Assembly: GCA_012800155.1 (NCBI GenBank)
Contig: JAAZJX010000073.1
Coordinates: 1-16,338, forward strand
Source of the DNA: Candidatus Magasanikiibacteriota bacterium
Lineage (GTDB): Bacteria; Patescibacteriota; Patescibacteriia; Magasanikbacterales; UBA922
Direction: 5' to 3'
DNA length: 16,338 nt
In this document: one piece after another, positions 14,325 through 16,338 of the stretch
Layout of the letters: each line of letters starts with the position of its first letter
Numbering within the stretch: the stretch's first letter is position 1
The notes under the pieces: generated by a model
Databases searched by the model: none
What the model was told of the DNA's origin: nothing
What the model saw: only the letters and a program-made list of their open reading frames with translations
Made by a program: the position numbers and the translations under genes

Positions 14325-14353
14325 ATTTTAACGGAAAAAAGATTTTTTGGCAA
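14325..14353 (-). promoter_or_regulatory. Promoter of the envelope/queA operon
   Basis: On the minus strand TTGCCA (14348-14353) and TAAAAT (14325-14330) lie 17 bp apart, each 5 of 6 to consensus. Only 6 bp separate the -10 box from the FemAB-like ATG, so the transcript should begin at or within a base or two of the start codon (leaderless). Back to back with the rpmF promoter; the two -35 boxes are 15 bp apart. Confidence 0.7.
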
Positions 14354-14368
14354 TTTATGGCTTAACTA

Positions 14369-14397
14369 TTGATTTTTTTTATATTATAATATATAAT
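14369..14397 (+). promoter_or_regulatory. Promoter of rpmF-nusB-rnc
   Basis: TTGATT (14369-14374), 17 bp, then a perfect TATAAT (14392-14397). Transcription would start near 14404, giving a leader of about 55 nt. The leader holds a small hairpin TCCAA-TCAT-TTGGA and no Shine-Dalgarno sequence. A second TATAAT at 14385-14390 is too close to the -35 box. Confidence 0.75.
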
Positions 14398-14458
14398 ATT
14401 TTCAACTTAATCCAATCATTTGGAATTTGTTATTTATAATTTATTTTTTATTTAAAAT

Positions 14459-14689
14459 ATGGGTTTACCTGCCAAAAGAAGAACTACTACTTCCAAAAAA
14501 CAAAGAGCTTCTCATTTTGCTCTCAAAAAAGTAGCTTTAGCAACTTGTGAAAAATGTGGTGCCAAAACCACACCTCATCAAGCTTGTAAAAAATGTGGCA
14601 CTTATAAAGGAAAAACTATTGAAAATGTAGCCAAAAGAACCGCTCGTCTTGTTCGTAGTCACAAAGGTTCTGGAAAAGCTAGTAAATAA
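14459..14689 (+). CDS. rpmF: Ribosomal protein bL32
   Basis: A 76-residue zinc-ribbon protein of the large ribosomal subunit. The N-terminal MGLPAKRRTTTSKKQRASHF is the usual basic tail, followed by the zinc-binding CEKC (30-33) and CKKC (43-46) pairs. YKGKTIENVAKR and a Lys-rich C-terminal tail complete it. All four cysteines are retained, so this is the zinc-binding form. It is first in the operon with nusB 14 bp behind, giving a translation/RNA-processing unit. There is no Shine-Dalgarno sequence before the ATG. The leader of about 55 nt is the only long one among promoters in the window, leaving room for regulation. Confidence 0.96.
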   Translation: MGLPAKRRTTTSKKQRASHFALKKVALATCEKCGAKTTPHQACKKCGTYKGKTIENVAKRTARLVRSHKGSGKASK

Positions 14690-14703
14690 ATAATCTTATT
14701 TTT

Positions 14704-15135
14704 ATGCCAAATCGTCATTTAGCTCGTTGTATTGTCATGCAAACTCTCTATCAATGGGATTTCAAAGGACAACCAACTGCTGTATTACCAGCTATTATTG
14801 AACAAAATCTAAAAGAATTTGGCACTGGATTAGAAGATGAAATTGAATTCATTAAAAATACTGTTGATGGTGTTATAAAAAATCAAAAAAAAATTGACGA
14901 AATAATTCAAAAATACGCTTCTAATTGGCCTTTAGAAAAAATTACTTTAATTGATAGAAATATTCTTCGTATCGGAGTTTATGAATTAAAATTCAATAAT
15001 GAAATTCCTGATAAAGTAGCTATAAATGAAGCTATTGAAGTTGCTAAAACTTACGGTGGTCCAACTTCAGGAAAATTTGTTAATGGAGTTTTAGGAGCTA
15101 TCTACAAAGAAATGCAAAAAGCCGATAATAAATAA
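14704..15135 (+). CDS. nusB: Transcription antitermination factor NusB
   Basis: Binds boxA RNA together with ribosomal protein uS10 to keep RNA polymerase processive through rRNA operons. The 143 residues are of usual length. Seen: RHLARCIVMQTLYQWDF at the start, matching the family RxxAR..alQaLY; then FIKNTVDGVIKNQKKIDEII, WPLEKITLIDRNILRIGVYEL in the middle, IPDKVAINEAIEVAKTYGG, and SGKFVNGVLGAIYKEM at the end. These are the helical bundle signatures. It follows rpmF after 14 bp without a Shine-Dalgarno sequence. Its stop is 9 bp before a hairpin that precedes rnc. Confidence 0.96.
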   Translation: MPNRHLARCIVMQTLYQWDFKGQPTAVLPAIIEQNLKEFGTGLEDEIEFIKNTVDGVIKNQKKIDEIIQKYASNWPLEKITLIDRNILRIGVYELKFNNEIPDKVAINEAIEVAKTYGGPTSGKFVNGVLGAIYKEMQKADNK

Positions 15136-15144
15136 TTATTATCT

Positions 15145-15190
15145 CCGGCTTTCAGTATTTGATTATAAATATTTATGTACTGAAAACTGG
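15145..15190 (+). promoter_or_regulatory. Hairpin between nusB and rnc, possible RNase III site
   Basis: CCGG (15145-15148) pairs with CTGG (15187-15190) and TTTCAGTA (15150-15157) with TACTGAAA (15178-15185), with one C-A mismatch and a 20-nt AT-rich loop. No T-tract follows, so it is not an intrinsic terminator. GGTGAT (15189-15194), which matches part of the anti-Shine-Dalgarno complement, begins in the 3' arm, 13 bp before the rnc ATG. The position fits self-regulation of rnc by cleavage, as known in E. coli; this is inference here. Confidence 0.55.
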
Positions 15191-15207
15191 TGATAAATAC
15201 TAATCAT

Positions 15208-15972
15208 ATGAAAATATTACTAGAATATAAAGAAAAAAAATTTAATCAATTAGAAGAAAAAATTGGTATTAAATTTAATAATCCTAATTATTTAATCCAA
15301 GCATTAGTTCATCGTTCTTATTTAAATGAAAATCGTGATTTTGTTCTTGGACATAATGAAAGATTAGAATTTCTTGGTGATGCAGTACTTGAGCTTATAA
15401 TTACTGAATTTCTTTTTGAAAATTATTTAAATCCAGAAGGTGAATTAACTAGTTGGCGCGCTGCTCTAGTAAACGCCAAAATGTGCGCTCAAGTTGCTAA
15501 TGAAATTGGCATGGAGGAATATTTATTTTTAAGTCATGGTGAAAGTAAAGATGCTGGTACTAAAGCTAGAGAATATATTCTTGCTAATGTCATGGAATCA
15601 GTTATTGGAGCAATTTATATTGATCAAGGTTGGGATATTGCTAAACAATTTGTTACTCGTTGGATAATAACGAAATTACCAGAAGTTTTAGAAAAAGGTT
15701 TATGGATGGATTCAAAATCTCGTTTTCAAGAAGCTGCTCAAGAAATTGTTGGCATTACTCCCAGTTATAAAGTATTATCAGAAGAAGGACCTGATCATGC
15801 TAAACAATTTATAGTTGGAGTTTATTTAGATAAAGAAAAAATTGCTGAAGGCACTGGTTTAAGCAAACAAGAAGCTCAAGTAGATGCTGCAGAAAAAGCT
15901 TTGGAAATTAAACAATGGCCAGGACCACGCATAACAATTTTACCCAAAGAAAAAGAATCAGAAATTATATAA
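15208..15972 (+). CDS. rnc: Ribonuclease III
   Basis: Double-strand-specific endoribonuclease that processes rRNA precursors and some mRNAs. The protein has 254 residues from the ATG at 15208. The nuclease domain carries HRSYLNEN (35-42), the signature NERLEFLGDAVLEL (50-63) with Glu54 and Asp58, and ILANVMESVIGAIYID (124-139) with Glu130. The residue aligned with the usual second metal-binding Asp is Asn127. The C-terminal dsRNA-binding domain starts at DSKSRFQEAAQE (168-179) and holds PSYKVLSEEGPDHAKQF and GLSKQEAQVDAAEKAL. An upstream in-frame GTG at 15190 sits inside the hairpin and adds only six residues, so I prefer the ATG. It is third in the rpmF-nusB-rnc operon. Confidence 0.96.
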   Translation: MKILLEYKEKKFNQLEEKIGIKFNNPNYLIQALVHRSYLNENRDFVLGHNERLEFLGDAVLELIITEFLFENYLNPEGELTSWRAALVNAKMCAQVANEIGMEEYLFLSHGESKDAGTKAREYILANVMESVIGAIYIDQGWDIAKQFVTRWIITKLPEVLEKGLWMDSKSRFQEAAQEIVGITPSYKVLSEEGPDHAKQFIVGVYLDKEKIAEGTGLSKQEAQVDAAEKALEIKQWPGPRITILPKEKESEII

Positions 15973-16006
15973 TTATAATTTAATAATTATTAATTATTAT
16001 TTATGC

Positions 16007-16079
16007 GCGCCGTTAGCTCAGCCGGTAGAGCAGGGGCCTCTTAAGCCCAAGGTCCAGGGTTCAAACCCCTGACGGCGTA
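16007..16079 (+). tRNA. tRNA-Lys (anticodon CUU)
   Basis: A 73-nt cloverleaf. Acceptor GCGCCGT pairs with ACGGCGT (G-U at the end pair), the D-arm is GCTC/GAGC, the anticodon stem GGGGC/GCCCA (one mismatch at the outer pair) frames loop CTCTTAA with anticodon CTT, and the T-arm is CAGGG-TTCAAAC-CCCTG. The discriminator is A and CCA is not encoded. It begins 34 bp after rnc. Confidence 0.93.
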
Positions 16080-16080
16080 C

Positions 16081-16156
16081 TAAAACACGATACAAAATAC
16101 ATGTCTCACGATACAAATTTTGTATCACATGATTTTTGTAGCGTGTTTTATTTTTT
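16081..16156. other. Long hairpin between the two tRNA genes
   Basis: TAAAACACG (16081-16089) pairs with CGTGTTTTA (16142-16150). The next 15 bases pair imperfectly with 16127-16141, and an inner GATACAA-ATT-TTGTATC (16110-16126) caps it, giving an almost continuous 70-nt stem-loop. A T-tract (16151-16156) ends immediately before the tRNA-Arg. ACGATACAAA occurs twice, at 16088 and 16109. It could terminate tRNA-Lys transcripts or act in processing. Confidence 0.65.
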
Positions 16157-16228
16157 GCCCTCATAGTTTAGTGGATAGAACATCGGTCTTCGGAACCGAG
16201 AACGGGAGTTCGATTCTCTCTGAGGGCA
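16157..16228 (+). tRNA. tRNA-Arg (anticodon UCG)
   Basis: A 72-nt cloverleaf. Acceptor GCCCTCA pairs with TGAGGGC, the D-stem is GTTT/GAAC, the anticodon stem TCGGT/ACCGA frames loop CTTCGGA with anticodon TCG reading CGA-type Arg codons, and the T-arm is GGGAG-TTCGATT-CTCTC. The discriminator is A and CCA is not encoded. It is followed by an intrinsic terminator. A second, interrupted copy of its 3' half lies at 16276-16338. Confidence 0.93.
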
Positions 16229-16230
16229 CT

Positions 16231-16260
16231 AACTCTGTATTTTTAAAACAGAGTTTTTTA
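16231..16260 (+). terminator. Intrinsic terminator after tRNA-Arg
   Basis: AACTCTG (16231-16237) and CAGAGTT (16249-16255) form a 7-bp stem with an AT-rich loop, followed by a T-run to 16259. It lies 2 bp after the tRNA. Confidence 0.8.
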
Positions 16261-16275
16261 ATTTTTAAAATAAAT

Positions 16276-16338
16276 GGGAGTTCTGAGCCCAAGGCTCATC
16301 CGCCACTAGGGCGGAGATTCTCTCTGAGGGCACTAACT
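16276..16338 (+). pseudogene. Copy of tRNA-Arg 3' half with hairpin insertion in the T-loop
   Basis: GGGAGTTC (16276-16283) and the 23 bases 16316-16338 are identical to 16204-16234 of tRNA-Arg and its 3' flank, including CTAACT beyond the discriminator. Between them, in the T-loop, lie 32 extra bases forming two perfect hairpins: TGAGCC-CAA-GGCTCA (16284-16298) and TCCGCC-ACTAG-GGCGGA (16299-16315). The T-stem and 3' acceptor strand are kept, but the 5' half is absent. The copy reaches the window edge, so its right border is unknown. Confidence 0.85.

Overview
The window looks like a piece of a Patescibacteria (Candidate Phyla Radiation) chromosome. It is very AT-rich and densely packed, with short or overlapping gene junctions. 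Shine-Dalgarno sequences are almost absent, and several genes appear to be transcribed from just upstream of their ATG. The tRNA genes carry no encoded CCA, and a small GIY-YIG nuclease gene runs into a tRNA-like sequence. TGA is used as a stop in at least one gene, so the standard bacterial code fits. The phylum assignment is inference from gene content and style; I could not run a search.

Left end (1-750, minus strand): a GIY-YIG nuclease gene is open at the window edge and overlaps a tRNA-like 5' end. Behind it are two copies of a 48-bp hairpin repeat, one inserted in the D-loop of a tRNA-Ile-like 5' half. A good promoter (520-548) reads into this cluster. Next comes a free-standing structured non-coding RNA (712 to 549) with a perfect consensus promoter and an intrinsic terminator. 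Positions 751-3201 encode an 816-residue protein with a degenerate NUDIX-like N-terminus and a long unassigned remainder.

Middle (3200-9340): two repeat-filled intergenic regions (about 3303-3670 and 8786-9234) hold the same three dispersed repeat families in different order and orientation. Between them lie ndk with a consensus promoter, a UvrD/PcrA-type helicase, a membrane-anchored C39-like peptidase and, divergently, tgt (queuosine tRNA modification).

Positions 9338-14318 (minus strand) form one tight operon read as FemAB/FemX-like peptidyltransferase, PAP2 lipid phosphatase, sugar-phosphate nucleotidyltransferase, MltG, a DUF6498-like membrane protein, and queA. It is mostly an envelope and peptidoglycan operon, with the second queuosine gene at its tail.

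Right end (14369-16338, plus strand): a back-to-back promoter drives rpmF-nusB-rnc, with a hairpin immediately before rnc that could be an RNase III self-regulation site. tRNA-Lys(CUU) and tRNA-Arg(UCG) follow, separated by a long hairpin. The window ends in a second copy of the tRNA-Arg 3' half carrying a 32-bp double-hairpin insertion in its T-loop. The two tRNA halves with stem-preserving hairpin insertions, one at each end of the window and one next to a GIY-YIG gene, together with the unassigned ncRNA, are the most unusual content.
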